A DNA stretch of 6,158 bases from Chitinophagales bacterium (GTDB lineage Bacteria > Bacteroidota > Bacteroidia > Chitinophagales > JADIYW01): the NCBI GenBank assembly GCA_020848315.1, contig JADLAH010000081.1, forward strand, positions 1 through 6,158, read 5' to 3'. This document shows, piece after piece, positions 1-6,158 of the stretch. The position numbers were made by a program, and so were the translations under genes. Numbering within the stretch: the stretch's first letter is position 1; each line of letters opens with the position of its first letter. The notes under the pieces are model-generated. The model was given only the letters and a program-made list of their open reading frames with translations. It made no database searches and had not been told where the DNA came from.

Positions 1-1598
1 CGGTCGAAGCCGAACGCCAGGCCACCGTGCGGCGGCGCGCCGAATTCGAAGGCATTCATCAGGAAGCCGAATTGTTTCTGCGCTTCTTCATCTGTAAATC
101 CTAAGCGTTTGAACATCTCCGCCTGCAAGCCTTTGTCGTAGATACGGATAGAACCGCCGCCGATTTCCACGCCGTTCATGGCAAGGTCGTAGGCGTCGGC
201 GCGCACGCGTCCCGGATCGGTATACAGGTATTCGATATCTTCTTTCTTCGGAGAGGTGAACGGATGGTGCATCGCGAACCAGCGGTTCTCTTCTTCCACA
301 TATTCCAACAGCGGGAAGTCGAGCACCCACAGTGGTTTGAAATCATCTTTTTTGCGCAATCCGAGTCGGTTGCCCATCTCCAGACGCAGTTCGTTCATTT
401 GCTTGCGCACTTTGTCCGTATGGCCACATAATACCAGCAGCAAATCGCCTGGTTTCATGCCGGTGGCTTCAGCCCATTTTTTCAGTTCTTCTTCATTGTA
501 GAATTTATCCACCGAAGATTTCAGGGTACCGTCCGCATTGTATCGCAGGTAAATCAGTCCGGTCGCCCCGATTTGCGGTCGCTTCACAAAATCCGTCAGT
601 TCATCGAGTTGCTTGCGCGTAAATTCCGCGCAGTTTTCCGCGTTGATACCAATGACGAGTTCCGCGTTGTCGAACACACCGAAGCCTTTGCCTTTCACGA
701 GGTCGTTCAGCTCCACGAACTGCATGCCGAAGCGGATGTCCGGTTTGTCGCTGCCGTATAATTTCATCGCGTCATCATATTGCATGCGCGGGAAGTCGCC
801 GAGTTCGATGCCTTTCACCGCTTTGAAAACGTGCTTAATCAGGCCTTCAAACATATTCAGGATATCTTCCTGTTCCACAAACGACATCTCGCAGTCGATC
901 TGTGTGAATTCCGGCTGTCTGTCGGCGCGCAGGTCTTCATCGCGGAAGCATTTGGTGATCTGGTAGTATTTGTCAAAGCCCGACACCATCAGCAATTGCT
1001 TGAAGGTCTGCGGTGATTGTGGCAGCGCGTAAAATTCGCCTGGATTCATGCGCGAAGGCACGATGAAATCGCGGGCGCCTTCCGGCGTGGACTTAATCAG
1101 GAAAGGGGTTTCAATATCCAGGAACCCGTTCGCGTTCATGTAGCTGCGCACTTCGTGTCCCACGCGGTGGCGGAAGATGATTTTCTCCTGTACTTCATTT
1201 CTGCGAAGGTCGAGGTAGCGGTATTGCATGCGGATGTCATCACCGCCGTCGGTGTCGTTTTCAATGGTGAATGGCGGCGTCTTGGACTCCGACAGAATGC
1301 GGAAATCACTGACGGAAATTTCGATATCTCCGGTCGGATTTTTCGGATTTTTGTTGGAGCGCTCCACTACTTTTCCTTCCGCCTGAATTACAAACTCACG
1401 GCCCAGTCGTTTGGCGCGGTCAAACAGCAGATTGTTTTCGTTGTTGTTGAATACAATTTGTGTGATGCCGTAGCGGTCGCGCAGATCGAGGAATAATAAT
1501 TCTCCGAAATTCCGGGTGGTCTGCACCCAGCCCGACAGCTGTACGGTTTTGTTGACATCCGAGATTCTCAGTTCTCCGCAGGTATGACTTCTGTACAT
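1..1598 (-). CDS. aspS: Aspartyl-tRNA synthetase (C-terminus cut by window edge)
   Basis: Class II aminoacyl-tRNA synthetase that charges tRNA-Asp with aspartate in the cytoplasm. I translated 532 codons by hand from ATG at 1598; no stop occurs before the left edge. An N-terminal OB-fold anticodon-binding domain covers about residues 1-105 (GWVQ near 23, [10 protein letters not shown] near 36-45). The catalytic core follows, with [28 protein letters not shown], and motif 2 [18 protein letters not shown] at about 218-235. Next comes a bacterial-type GAD insertion, then MHHPFTSPK and GGGSIRI. The window ends inside motif 3 (GLAFGFDR, 526-533), whose catalytic Arg is only two bases in. The E. 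coli enzyme has about 590 residues, so about 50 are missing here. Residue 31 is Phe, where as I recall non-discriminating enzymes have His and discriminating ones Leu, so I lean weakly to a discriminating enzyme. The start [10 protein letters not shown] fits Bacteroides homologues known to me. No Shine-Dalgarno is visible. The gene is transcribed divergently from the secreted-protein gene at 1814. Confidence 0.97.
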   Translation of the reverse strand, partial: MYRSHTCGELRISDVNKTVQLSGWVQTTRNFGELLFLDLRDRYGITQIVFNNNENNLLFDRAKRLGREFVIQAEGKVVERSNKNPKNPTGDIEISVSDFRILSESKTPPFTIENDTDGGDDIRMQYRYLDLRRNEVQEKIIFRHRVGHEVRSYMNANGFLDIETPFLIKSTPEGARDFIVPSRMNPGEFYALPQSPQTFKQLLMVSGFDKYYQITKCFRDEDLRADRQPEFTQIDCEMSFVEQEDILNMFEGLIKHVFKAVKGIELGDFPRMQYDDAMKLYGSDKPDIRFGMQFVELNDLVKGKGFGVFDNAELVIGINAENCAEFTRKQLDELTDFVKRPQIGATGLIYLRYNADGTLKSSVDKFYNEEELKKWAEATGMKPGDLLLVLCGHTDKVRKQMNELRLEMGNRLGLRKKDDFKPLWVLDFPLLEYVEEENRWFAMHHPFTSPKKEDIEYLYTDPGRVRADAYDLAMNGVEIGGGSIRIYDKGLQAEMFKRLGFTDEEAQKQFGFLMNAFEFGAPPHGGLAFGFD

Positions 1599-1631
1599 AG
1601 TATTATTGAGTTTGCTTGGTGATTGGTCTCA

Positions 1632-1639
1632 CAAATTTA
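1632..1639 (-). promoter_or_regulatory. aspS: Putative -7 promoter box of aspS (TAAATTTG)
   Basis: Read on the minus strand, the bases are TAAATTTG, a perfect match to the TAnnTTTG -7 element of Bacteroidota housekeeping promoters. It ends 33 bp upstream of the aspS ATG, which would give a leader of roughly 25-30 nt. I see no TTTG or TTG at the expected -33 distance; the region there reads GCAAAAGC, so the upstream box is weak or absent. The assignment rests on one 8-bp match in an AT-rich region. Confidence 0.45.
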
Positions 1640-1761
1640 ACAAGATTAATAAGAATGCTTTTGCTTTTCATAATAAATGTTGGTTAAGGCAATTGTTCCA
1701 TCAGCCACTTTCCCGCATACTCATTCATTTCGCCCGTTTACATAATAGCGGGTTTAATGTG

Positions 1762-1775
1762 TTGACAAAAGTCAA
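1762..1775. repeat. Short perfect dyad TTGAC-AAAA-GTCAA
   Basis: A perfect inverted repeat with 5-bp arms and a 4-bp spacer lies 38 bp upstream of the ATG at 1814, in the 215-bp divergent gap between aspS and the secreted-protein gene. Its position would suit an operator, but a dyad this short can arise by chance in AT-rich DNA. Apart from the aspS -7 box I see nothing else convincing in this gap. No clear TAnnTTTG box faces the plus-strand gene. Confidence 0.3.
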
Positions 1776-1813
1776 TTATTTACACAATTTCAAGTCCACC
1801 ATAAAATAAAACT

Positions 1814-3010
1814 ATGAAAAAGGTCTGCATCATTCTGCTGATCTTTTCGGTTGCTGCAATTGAAAGATCACATGCCGTGAGTAGGGGAGATATTCTGCTT
1901 TCTGTCACCACAGGAAATTATTTTTACACGGATCACAACAACTGTGCTGCCGGCGGAGGGCCGAGGGCGGCTTATCTGGGCGTACAGGTGCGCAACGCGT
2001 CCGGCAGTATGCAGGACAACATTACTGTTGAATTGGTAAAATATACGGATTATACCAATTATGCCTTAGTCGGCGGACAGGCAGCTGTCCAGTCTCTCGC
2101 GACACTTCCCGCAAATGCACGCGATACGCTGTTCTGGTATTCTACCTATCCGTGTATTACCAACGGTGGTTCTGTATATCCTACGGGTGTGATTTTCAAA
2201 GTGACAGATATGGATAATGCGACGAGCTATCTGGATACGCTGTATGGCCTGAGTACCGACAAACAAATCAGTTCCAATGGTGGCGGATTGGTGGGCACTT
2301 CAGCATTGACCAAACAGGAGGGCGTCGGCGGTTTGTTTTGCTTCCGCTGTGATTACAATTATCCAAAATTGGTCGCCGGTGATTTTGCCTACCTGCAGCC
2401 CACTACCAATCTCGCGTTCGATGCGGGAAGCTATCAGTTGGAATCAGCGGTGGTGCTGAGTTCTACCGCCAATTCTTCCTCGTGTATTCCGGTAGGAAAT
2501 TGTCCGCTTAATTATAACATCGGTGCAACGTGCGGTACCAGTGGATTTGATATGTCGGTGGAATATTGTTTCCGCATTAAAAGCGCGCAAACAACGGTGG
2601 CTTATCCGTATAAGTCCGCAACTAGCGGTGCGGTAGGATTGAAATATGTCATCACTTCGGTGCCGGTATATTTCTATCCGGCAGATCCGTTACCGGTGGA
2701 ACTTACCTATTTTACAGCTACTGCCGCCGCAAGCTCGGTGCAATTATATTGGCAGACCGCCTCCGAATTCAACACCAGTCATTTTGAGTTACAGCGTTCT
2801 GAGGACGGTATTCATTTTTATCCGGTGTATGTCGTTGAGGCGGCACATTTCAGTGATGTGCTGACCGATTATCAGTATGAAGACCGGCAACCCTTGGAAG
2901 AAGGATATTATCGCTTAATGATAACGGATTATGACGGGACAATCCAGTATTCTTTAATCAGAAGGGTGAAACTGGCCGCGGAAATTACGGACATTGATAT
3001 ACAATTATAA
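1814..3010 (+). CDS. Secreted T9SS-type surface protein, cut short before its sorting tail
   Basis: The 398-residue product starts with a Sec signal peptide: MKK, a hydrophobic stretch at 4-15, and likely cleavage after SHA at residue 21. Residues 22-290 are rich in Thr, Ser, Gly and Tyr and look like extracellular beta-sandwich sequence. I cannot name a family for this part. The mature chain has eight cysteines (44, 114, 176, 179, 224, 230, 240, 252), an even number that suits disulfides. Residues 293-385 (LPVELTYFTA, WQTASE, FELQRSEDG, YYRL) match the Fn3-like module that commonly precedes a T9SS sorting tail in Bacteroidota. The frame then ends IDIQL-stop, with TAA at 3008-3010; the sorting tail continues in the same frame after it (separate entry). 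As read, the protein would reach the periplasm but lack its T9SS export signal. The start is the only sensible one, with an A-rich leader (ATAAAATAAAACT) and no Shine-Dalgarno. I see no catalytic motif, so an adhesin or other structural surface role is an inference. Confidence 0.8.
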   Translation: MKKVCIILLIFSVAAIERSHAVSRGDILLSVTTGNYFYTDHNNCAAGGGPRAAYLGVQVRNASGSMQDNITVELVKYTDYTNYALVGGQAAVQSLATLPANARDTLFWYSTYPCITNGGSVYPTGVIFKVTDMDNATSYLDTLYGLSTDKQISSNGGGLVGTSALTKQEGVGGLFCFRCDYNYPKLVAGDFAYLQPTTNLAFDAGSYQLESAVVLSSTANSSSCIPVGNCPLNYNIGATCGTSGFDMSVEYCFRIKSAQTTVAYPYKSATSGAVGLKYVITSVPVYFYPADPLPVELTYFTATAAASSVQLYWQTASEFNTSHFELQRSEDGIHFYPVYVVEAAHFSDVLTDYQYEDRQPLEEGYYRLMITDYDGTIQYSLIRRVKLAAEITDIDIQL

Positions 3011-3232
3011 CCGAATCCTGCCCAACATGCGGTGCATGTTTCTTTCAGTATGCAACCTCCGACCGGTATTCTGCAACTACATGCAGTGAACGGAGCAATG
3101 TTGGAAGCCTATCCTGTGTCGCCGGAAAGCCGTCATGTGCAGTTGGATATATCCACAATCAGCAGCGGGATGTATGTGCTGAAATATACAGACGAATTTC
3201 AGGTAATCACGAAATCCTTTATAAAGGATTAA
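3011..3232 (+). pseudogene. T9SS type A C-terminal sorting domain, separated from its cargo by one in-frame stop
   Basis: These 73 codons plus TAA are in exactly the same frame as the gene at 1814, with only the TAA at 3008-3010 between them. The translation opens PNPAQHAVHVSF and ends SSGMYVLKYTDEF...TKSFIKD. This is the classic shape of the roughly 70-residue type A tail: a (Y)PNP start, a central 'G..L' strand, LDIS.ISSGMYVLKY, and a basic FIK end. Such tails direct cargo through the T9SS outer-membrane channel and are then removed, often with attachment of the cargo to anionic LPS. Without the stop, the protein would have 472 residues with a Tyr-like codon (TAT or TAC) at position 399, giving QLYPNP. 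A GTG at 3032 could in theory start a short peptide, but it lies inside the domain and has no signal peptide. I therefore treat the segment as the disconnected 3' end of the upstream gene, by mutation or sequencing error. Confidence 0.75.
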
Positions 3233-3249
3233 ACTTCAATCGTGGGCAG

Positions 3250-3474
3250 GTGGCCACTACACCGCGTATATTGTTTAATCAGCCGGAAGCACAAAGCTTG
3301 CAGGCTGTGATTTATAATACACTCGGACAAGTAGAAAAAACAATGGTTGTAGCGACTTCCGAAGGATTGAATAACTACGAATTGCCGGTGTCAGAACTGC
3401 CGAAAGGATTGCACATCATCCGCATGACGGATCAGCATGCAAATTCCATCGTCGCCTCCTTCACCAAGTATTAA
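3250..3474 (+). pseudogene. Orphan second T9SS-like sorting tail fragment
   Basis: This 74-codon frame (GTG start at 3250, TAA at 3472) encodes PEAQSLQAVIYNTLGQVEKT, then LPVSELPKGLHIIRMTD and a basic end SFTKY. The pattern 'IYN.LGQ ... LPVSELPKGLHIIR ... SF.K' is that of a T9SS type A sorting tail, and it parallels the first tail just upstream (SSGMYVLKYTDE versus PKGLHIIRMTDQ). It is in a different frame from the gene at 1814, has no PNP opening, no signal peptide and no cargo domain, so it cannot act as an independent exported protein. It is probably a remnant of a lost T9SS gene or of a duplicated or exchanged tail. An automated pipeline may call it a small 'T9SS sorting domain-containing protein'. 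The open frame extends some way upstream without a stop, so the exact left edge is uncertain. Confidence 0.6.
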
Positions 3475-3488
3475 TGTAGAATAGTATC

Positions 3489-3516
3489 TAAGTACTAAGT
3501 ACTAATTACTAAGTAC
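3489..3516. repeat. Tandem 7-bp repeat, four units of TAAGTAC
   Basis: Units at 3489, 3496 and 3510 read TAAGTAC, and the unit at 3503 reads TAATTAC. The flanking 7-mer at 3482 (TAGTATC) is a possible degenerate fifth copy. The array fills the 41-bp convergent gap between the orphan sorting tail and fcl, and its last base is part of the fcl stop codon (CTA at 3516-3518, TAG on the minus strand). Each unit junction creates the self-complementary AGTACT, so either transcript could fold weakly. There is no GC-rich stem with a T-run, so it is not a standard intrinsic terminator. Function unknown. Confidence 0.75.
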
Positions 3517-4469
3517 TATCTCTGATATTTCGCTACTATCGCGTCGTAGTTCTCGGAAAATTCTTTGTAAACGGCAGTGATACCTTCGCGCAGTTCGATG
3601 GTGTGTCTCCAGCCTAAGCCGTGCAGTTTGCTGACATCTGTAAGCTTGCGCGGTGTGCCGTCCGGCTTGGTGGTATCGTGCACGATATTACCTTCGTAGC
3701 CCACGATTTCCTTCACCAGCAGCGCCAGGTCTTTGATGGTAATTTCCACGCCGCTGCCGCAGTTGACAAACTCTTCGCCGTCGTAGTTTTCCATCAGATA
3801 GCACAAAGCACCTGCCAGGTCATCGGCATGCAAGAACTCGCGGTAAGGCGAGCCGGTGCCCCACATCACCACTTCCGGCACCTGATTGATTTTCGCTTCG
3901 TGGAACTTGCGGATCAGTGCCGGTAATACGTGTGAGTTGTTCAGGTCGTAATTGTCATTCGGACCGTATAGATTCGTTGGCATGGCGGAAATGAAATTGC
4001 AGCCGTATTGTCTTTTGTAGCTTTCACATAATTTGATGCCCGCAATTTTCGCGATGGCATAAGGCTCATTGGTTTCTTCCAGATAACCGCTCAGCAGATA
4101 GGACTCTTTCAGCGGCTGCGGCGCCATTTTCGGGTAGATACAGGTACTGCCCAGAAACAGCAGTTTTTTCACCTTGTGTTCGAAGGCCGCATGGATGGTA
4201 TTGCACTCAATCATCAGATTCTGATAGAGGAAATCGGCGCGATAGACATTGTTGGCATGGATGCCGCCCACTTTCGCCGCCGCCACAAACACATAATCCG
4301 GCTGATGGGCTGCAAACCAGGCGTTGGTATCCGCCTGAGAAATCAGATTAAGCTCTTTGGAAGAGGCTGTCAGGATATTGGTATATCCATCCGCTTTCAG
4401 TTTGCGTACAATAGCAGAACCCACCATTCCGTTGTGTCCTGCTACATATATTTTGGCGTCTTTGTTCAT
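3516..4469 (-). CDS. fcl: GDP-L-fucose synthase
   Basis: Cytoplasmic bifunctional epimerase-reductase (also called WcaG). It converts GDP-4-keto-6-deoxy-D-mannose to GDP-L-fucose using NADPH, the second step after Gmd. The 317 residues match the usual family length (E. coli about 321). It is an extended short-chain dehydrogenase with a Rossmann motif GHNGMVGSA at 11-19, [12 protein letters not shown] at 63-74 and [10 protein letters not shown] at 105-114. The catalytic Ser108 and the YxxxK pair Tyr137/Lys141 ([16 protein letters not shown]) are present. The epimerisation residues Cys110 and His180 (equivalent to E. coli Cys109 and His179) are also there, as is the substrate-binding KPDGTPRKL near 268-276. 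All key residues are intact. It lies 86 bp downstream of gmd on the same strand and probably shares its mRNA. The gap contains a long palindrome ending 15 bp before this start. The start [11 protein letters not shown] has no Shine-Dalgarno, only AAACGAAAGC upstream. Confidence 0.97.
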   Translation of the reverse strand: MNKDAKIYVAGHNGMVGSAIVRKLKADGYTNILTASSKELNLISQADTNAWFAAHQPDYVFVAAAKVGGIHANNVYRADFLYQNLMIECNTIHAAFEHKVKKLLFLGSTCIYPKMAPQPLKESYLLSGYLEETNEPYAIAKIAGIKLCESYKRQYGCNFISAMPTNLYGPNDNYDLNNSHVLPALIRKFHEAKINQVPEVVMWGTGSPYREFLHADDLAGALCYLMENYDGEEFVNCGSGVEITIKDLALLVKEIVGYEGNIVHDTTKPDGTPRKLTDVSKLHGLGWRHTIELREGITAVYKEFSENYDAIVAKYQR

Positions 4470-4484
4470 TGCTTTCGTTTGCTT

Positions 4485-4550
4485 TTGTCATGCTGAGGAA
4501 CGAAGCATCTGTTTATTAAACAAGATTCTTCACTGCGTTCAGAATGACAA
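4485..4550. repeat. 66-bp imperfect palindrome between gmd and fcl
   Basis: The left arm begins TTGTCATGCTGAG and the right arm, read in reverse complement, begins TTGTCATTCTGAA. Further in, GAAGCATCT pairs with GAAGAATCT, and the centre TGTTTA-T-TAAACA is a perfect 6-bp dyad around one base. The arms are 31 and 34 bases, with a small internal loop (GAAC against CGCAGT) and a one-base bulge. The whole element fills most of the 86-bp gap: it starts 5 bp after the gmd stop and ends 15 bp before the fcl start. It resembles, from memory rather than a search, dispersed intergenic palindromes with arms of the type GTCATnCTGA...GAAGnATCT. In the gmd-fcl transcript it should form a long hairpin that could stabilise the upstream message or tune fcl. 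A T-run expected of an intrinsic terminator is not seen. Confidence 0.8.
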
Positions 4551-4555
4551 TGGTA

Positions 4556-5668
4556 CTACTCGTGATAATTGAAGATTTTATGTCCGCCTTCCAGCAGGTA
4601 TTTGTCACGCTCAAACAATTTGATATCGTGCTCCATCATGTCTTTAACCAGGGAAGCCAGATCGTGTTTCGGTACCCAACCCAGTTTGGTGTTGGATTTT
4701 GTAGGGTCGCCGATGAGCAAATCCACTTCCGTCGGACGGAAATAGCGAGGGTCGATGGCGACGACTTCCTTGCCCACTTCCACTTGATAAGCAGGATTAG
4801 AGCAGGAAACAACGTAGCCTTTTTCATCAATGCCACTGCCTTTGAATTCCACTTCGATGCCCACTTCCTTGAACGCCATGCGCACAAACTCGCGTACTTC
4901 GGTGGTTTTTCCGGTTGCGATGACATAGTCTTCCGGTTCCGGCTGCTGCAGAATCAGCCACATAGCTTCCACATAGTCTTTGGCGTGGCCCCAGTCGCGT
5001 TTCGCGTTCAGGTTGCCTAAGAACAGTTTATCCTGTAAGCCCAACGCGATTTTGGATACCGCGCGGGTAATTTTTCTCGTTACAAATGTTTCGCCACGCA
5101 GCGGAGATTCGTGGTTGAATAAAATCCCGTTGCAGGCGTAGATGCCGTATGCTTCGCGATAGTTGACCGTAATCCAGTAGCCATACATTTTAGCCACGGC
5201 ATACGGAGAACGCGGATAGAACGGCGTTTTTTCCGATTGTGGAATTTCCTGTACTTTTCCGTATAACTCAGACGTGGAGGCCTGATAGAGTTTGGTTTTA
5301 TTTTCCAGTTTCAGGATGCGGATGGCTTCGAGCAGACGCAGGGAACCTACGGCATCCACATTGGCGGTATATTCCGGGGTGTCGAAAGACACTTTTACGT
5401 GGCTCATCGCGCCGAGGTTGTAGATCTCATCCGGCTGCACATCCTGGATGATGCGGATCAGATTCGTGGAGTCGGACAAGTCGCCGAAGTGCAGAATGAA
5501 ATTGCGGTTGTCAATATGCGGATCCTGGTATAAATGATCGATTCTGTCTGTGTTGAATAAAGAAGAACGGCGTTTGATGCCGTGTACTTCATACCCTTTT
5601 TTTAAGAGCAATTCGGCCAAATAAGCGCCATCTTGTCCCGTAATACCTGTAATAAGTGCTTTCTTCAT
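4556..5668 (-). CDS. gmd: GDP-mannose 4,6-dehydratase
   Basis: Cytoplasmic NADP(H)-dependent enzyme that converts GDP-D-mannose to GDP-4-keto-6-deoxy-D-mannose, the entry step to GDP-L-fucose and some other deoxyhexoses. The 370 residues match the family (E. coli about 373). The N-terminal Rossmann motif is GITGQDGAY at 8-16, followed by the cofactor-binding KRRSS at 32-36 and [11 protein letters not shown] at 60-70. The active site is complete: Thr132 and Glu134 in ASTSELYGK, and Tyr156/Lys160 in [12 protein letters not shown]. Family signatures [19 protein letters not shown] (184-202) and [14 protein letters not shown] (224-237) follow, with [12 protein letters not shown] near 307-318. The start [11 protein letters not shown] is the usual one; the leader is A/T-rich without a Shine-Dalgarno. 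It is first in a gmd-fcl pair and divergent from purN across a 118-bp gap. The GDP-fucose made here probably feeds capsule, O-antigen or protein glycosylation; no glycosyltransferase is visible to say which. Confidence 0.97.
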   Translation of the reverse strand: MKKALITGITGQDGAYLAELLLKKGYEVHGIKRRSSLFNTDRIDHLYQDPHIDNRNFILHFGDLSDSTNLIRIIQDVQPDEIYNLGAMSHVKVSFDTPEYTANVDAVGSLRLLEAIRILKLENKTKLYQASTSELYGKVQEIPQSEKTPFYPRSPYAVAKMYGYWITVNYREAYGIYACNGILFNHESPLRGETFVTRKITRAVSKIALGLQDKLFLGNLNAKRDWGHAKDYVEAMWLILQQPEPEDYVIATGKTTEVREFVRMAFKEVGIEVEFKGSGIDEKGYVVSCSNPAYQVEVGKEVVAIDPRYFRPTEVDLLIGDPTKSNTKLGWVPKHDLASLVKDMMEHDIKLFERDKYLLEGGHKIFNYHE

Positions 5669-5704
5669 GAAAAAGTGTGTTTATAGTTTTCGAGGTAAAC
5701 AACC

Positions 5705-5719
5705 TGTAACTAAATTACA
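5705..5719. repeat. Dyad TGTAA-CTAAA-TTACA in the gmd/purN divergent gap
   Basis: A perfect 5-bp inverted repeat with a 5-bp spacer lies 36 bp upstream of gmd and 67 bp upstream of purN. Its spacing suits a dimeric regulator binding one face of DNA, and it could affect either gene. The surrounding 118 bp are very AT-rich; I found only one-mismatch TAnnTTTG candidates (TAATTTAG overlapping this dyad on the minus strand, TAGTTTTC near 5685 on the plus strand). No promoter is called. Confidence 0.3.
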
Positions 5720-5786
5720 ATTTTTTACCTTTTAATAAAACAGAATTGCGAAAGTACATTAAATATTTCGTTTTTTTACACCCTGA

Positions 5787-6158
5787 ATGAAGCAAAAAAT
5801 CGCCATTTTCCTGTCCGGTTCCGGCAGTAATGCACGCGCCCTCTGTCACTACTTTGACCGACATCCGGCTGTGGAGGTTGCATTGCTGCTGAGCAATAAA
5901 TCGGATTCGGGGGCAAAATCCATCGGCGAAGCATTCGGTATTCCCGTATTCATTTTCAACAGAACGCAGTTTTATCAGGAAAATACGGTGCTGGAACAGC
6001 TGGAACAGCACGGCATAGATGCTATCGCGCTGGCAGGTTTTCTGTGGCTGATACCTGAATATCTGCTGGAACGATATCCCGATAAAATCATCAATATTCA
6101 CCCTGCCCTTTTGCCGAAATATGGTGGCAAAGGTATGCACGGAATGCATGTGCATGAA
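5787..6158 (+). CDS. purN: Phosphoribosylglycinamide formyltransferase (3' end beyond window)
   Basis: Folate-dependent GAR transformylase of de novo purine synthesis. It transfers the formyl group of 10-formyl-tetrahydrofolate to glycinamide ribonucleotide (GAR) in the cytoplasm. Exactly 124 codons are present from ATG at 5787 to the right edge, with no stop; the E. coli protein has 212 residues, so about 60 percent is here. The phosphate-binding loop FLSGSGSNARAL (8-19) is followed by LLSNKSDSGA. ALAGFLWLIP (81-90) and the active-site segment INIHPALLPKYGGKGM (102-117) come next, with catalytic Asn103 and His105 matching E. coli Asn106 and His108. The KYGGKGMHGMHVHE ending is, as I recall, typical of Bacteroidota PurN. 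The catalytic Asp falls outside the window. The ATG is preceded by TTTTTTTACACCCTGA with no Shine-Dalgarno. It is divergent from gmd and has no obvious functional link to it. Confidence 0.95.
   Translation, partial: MKQKIAIFLSGSGSNARALCHYFDRHPAVEVALLLSNKSDSGAKSIGEAFGIPVFIFNRTQFYQENTVLEQLEQHGIDAIALAGFLWLIPEYLLERYPDKIINIHPALLPKYGGKGMHGMHVHE

Noticed and set aside
1017..1496. 159-codon plus-strand frame inside aspS
   Set aside because: It is antisense to a clearly conserved stretch of aspS. Its protein has no recognisable motif and no start signal. The other plus-strand frames between 256 and 1496 are shadows in the same way.
1762..1790. E. coli-like -35 TTGACA with a possible -10 (CAATTT) before the gene at 1814
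   Set aside because: The -10 match is poor, and Bacteroidota housekeeping promoters use a different consensus. The TTGAC is better described as one arm of the dyad.
1606..1809. 67-codon plus-strand frame in the aspS upstream gap
   Set aside because: It covers the aspS promoter region, ends 5 bp before a real gene, and has the composition of translated AT-rich intergenic DNA.
3230..3250. Programmed frameshift joining the two T9SS tails
   Set aside because: The first tail ends naturally (FIKD-stop), there is no slippery heptamer at the junction, and a second tail would serve no purpose in one protein.
3475..3520. Bidirectional intrinsic terminator between the convergent genes
   Set aside because: There is no GC-rich stem and no T-run; the structure present is a tandem 7-bp repeat.
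4544..5020. 158-codon plus-strand frame opposite gmd
   Set aside because: It lies opposite conserved Gmd sequence and is a reading-frame shadow. The same applies to the plus-strand frames at 3621-3926, 4176-4496 and 5239-5451.
5715..6155. 146-codon minus-strand frame opposite purN
   Set aside because: It is antisense to the conserved PurN active-site region and has no motif; the plus-strand reading explains this DNA fully.
1..6158. CRISPR array, tRNA or rRNA gene, transposase, phage or defence genes
   Set aside because: I found no spaced direct repeats, no tRNA-like cloverleaf and no protein of these families on either strand.

Overview
The window looks like a chromosomal segment from a member of the phylum Bacteroidota. 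The evidence is a Bacteroides-like aspartyl-tRNA synthetase, a secreted protein with a type IX secretion (T9SS) C-terminal sorting tail, A-rich start regions without Shine-Dalgarno sequences, and a TAnnTTTG-type -7 promoter box. I cannot place it below phylum with confidence.

Layout, left to right. (1) 1-1598, minus strand: aspS, cut by the window edge exactly at the catalytic arginine of class II motif 3. (2) 1599-1813: a divergent intergenic region with a -7-like box for aspS and a small TTGAC/GTCAA dyad in front of the next gene. (3) 1814-3474, plus strand: a secreted, cysteine-containing, probably beta-rich surface protein. Its reading frame stops at codon 399, and the stop sits where the Tyr of the usual 'YPNP' opening of a T9SS sorting tail would be. 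The missing tail continues in the same frame to 3232. A second, out-of-frame T9SS-like tail follows at 3250-3474. (4) 3489-3516: four copies of a 7-bp tandem repeat that runs into the stop codon of the convergent fcl gene. (5) 3516-5668, minus strand: gmd followed by fcl, the two-gene pathway from GDP-D-mannose to GDP-L-fucose. The 86-bp gap between them holds a 66-bp imperfect palindrome. (6) 5669-5786: a divergent intergenic region with a TGTAA-N5-TTACA dyad. (7) 5787-6158, plus strand: the first 124 codons of purN, cut by the right edge.

aspS and purN are housekeeping genes. gmd and fcl form a short biosynthetic operon supplying activated fucose, presumably for surface glycans. The accessory part is the broken T9SS gene with its two tails. 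I did not find a convincing new multi-gene system. The points most worth checking are the stop codon at the cargo/sorting-tail boundary, the orphan second tail, and the palindromic element inside the gmd-fcl operon.
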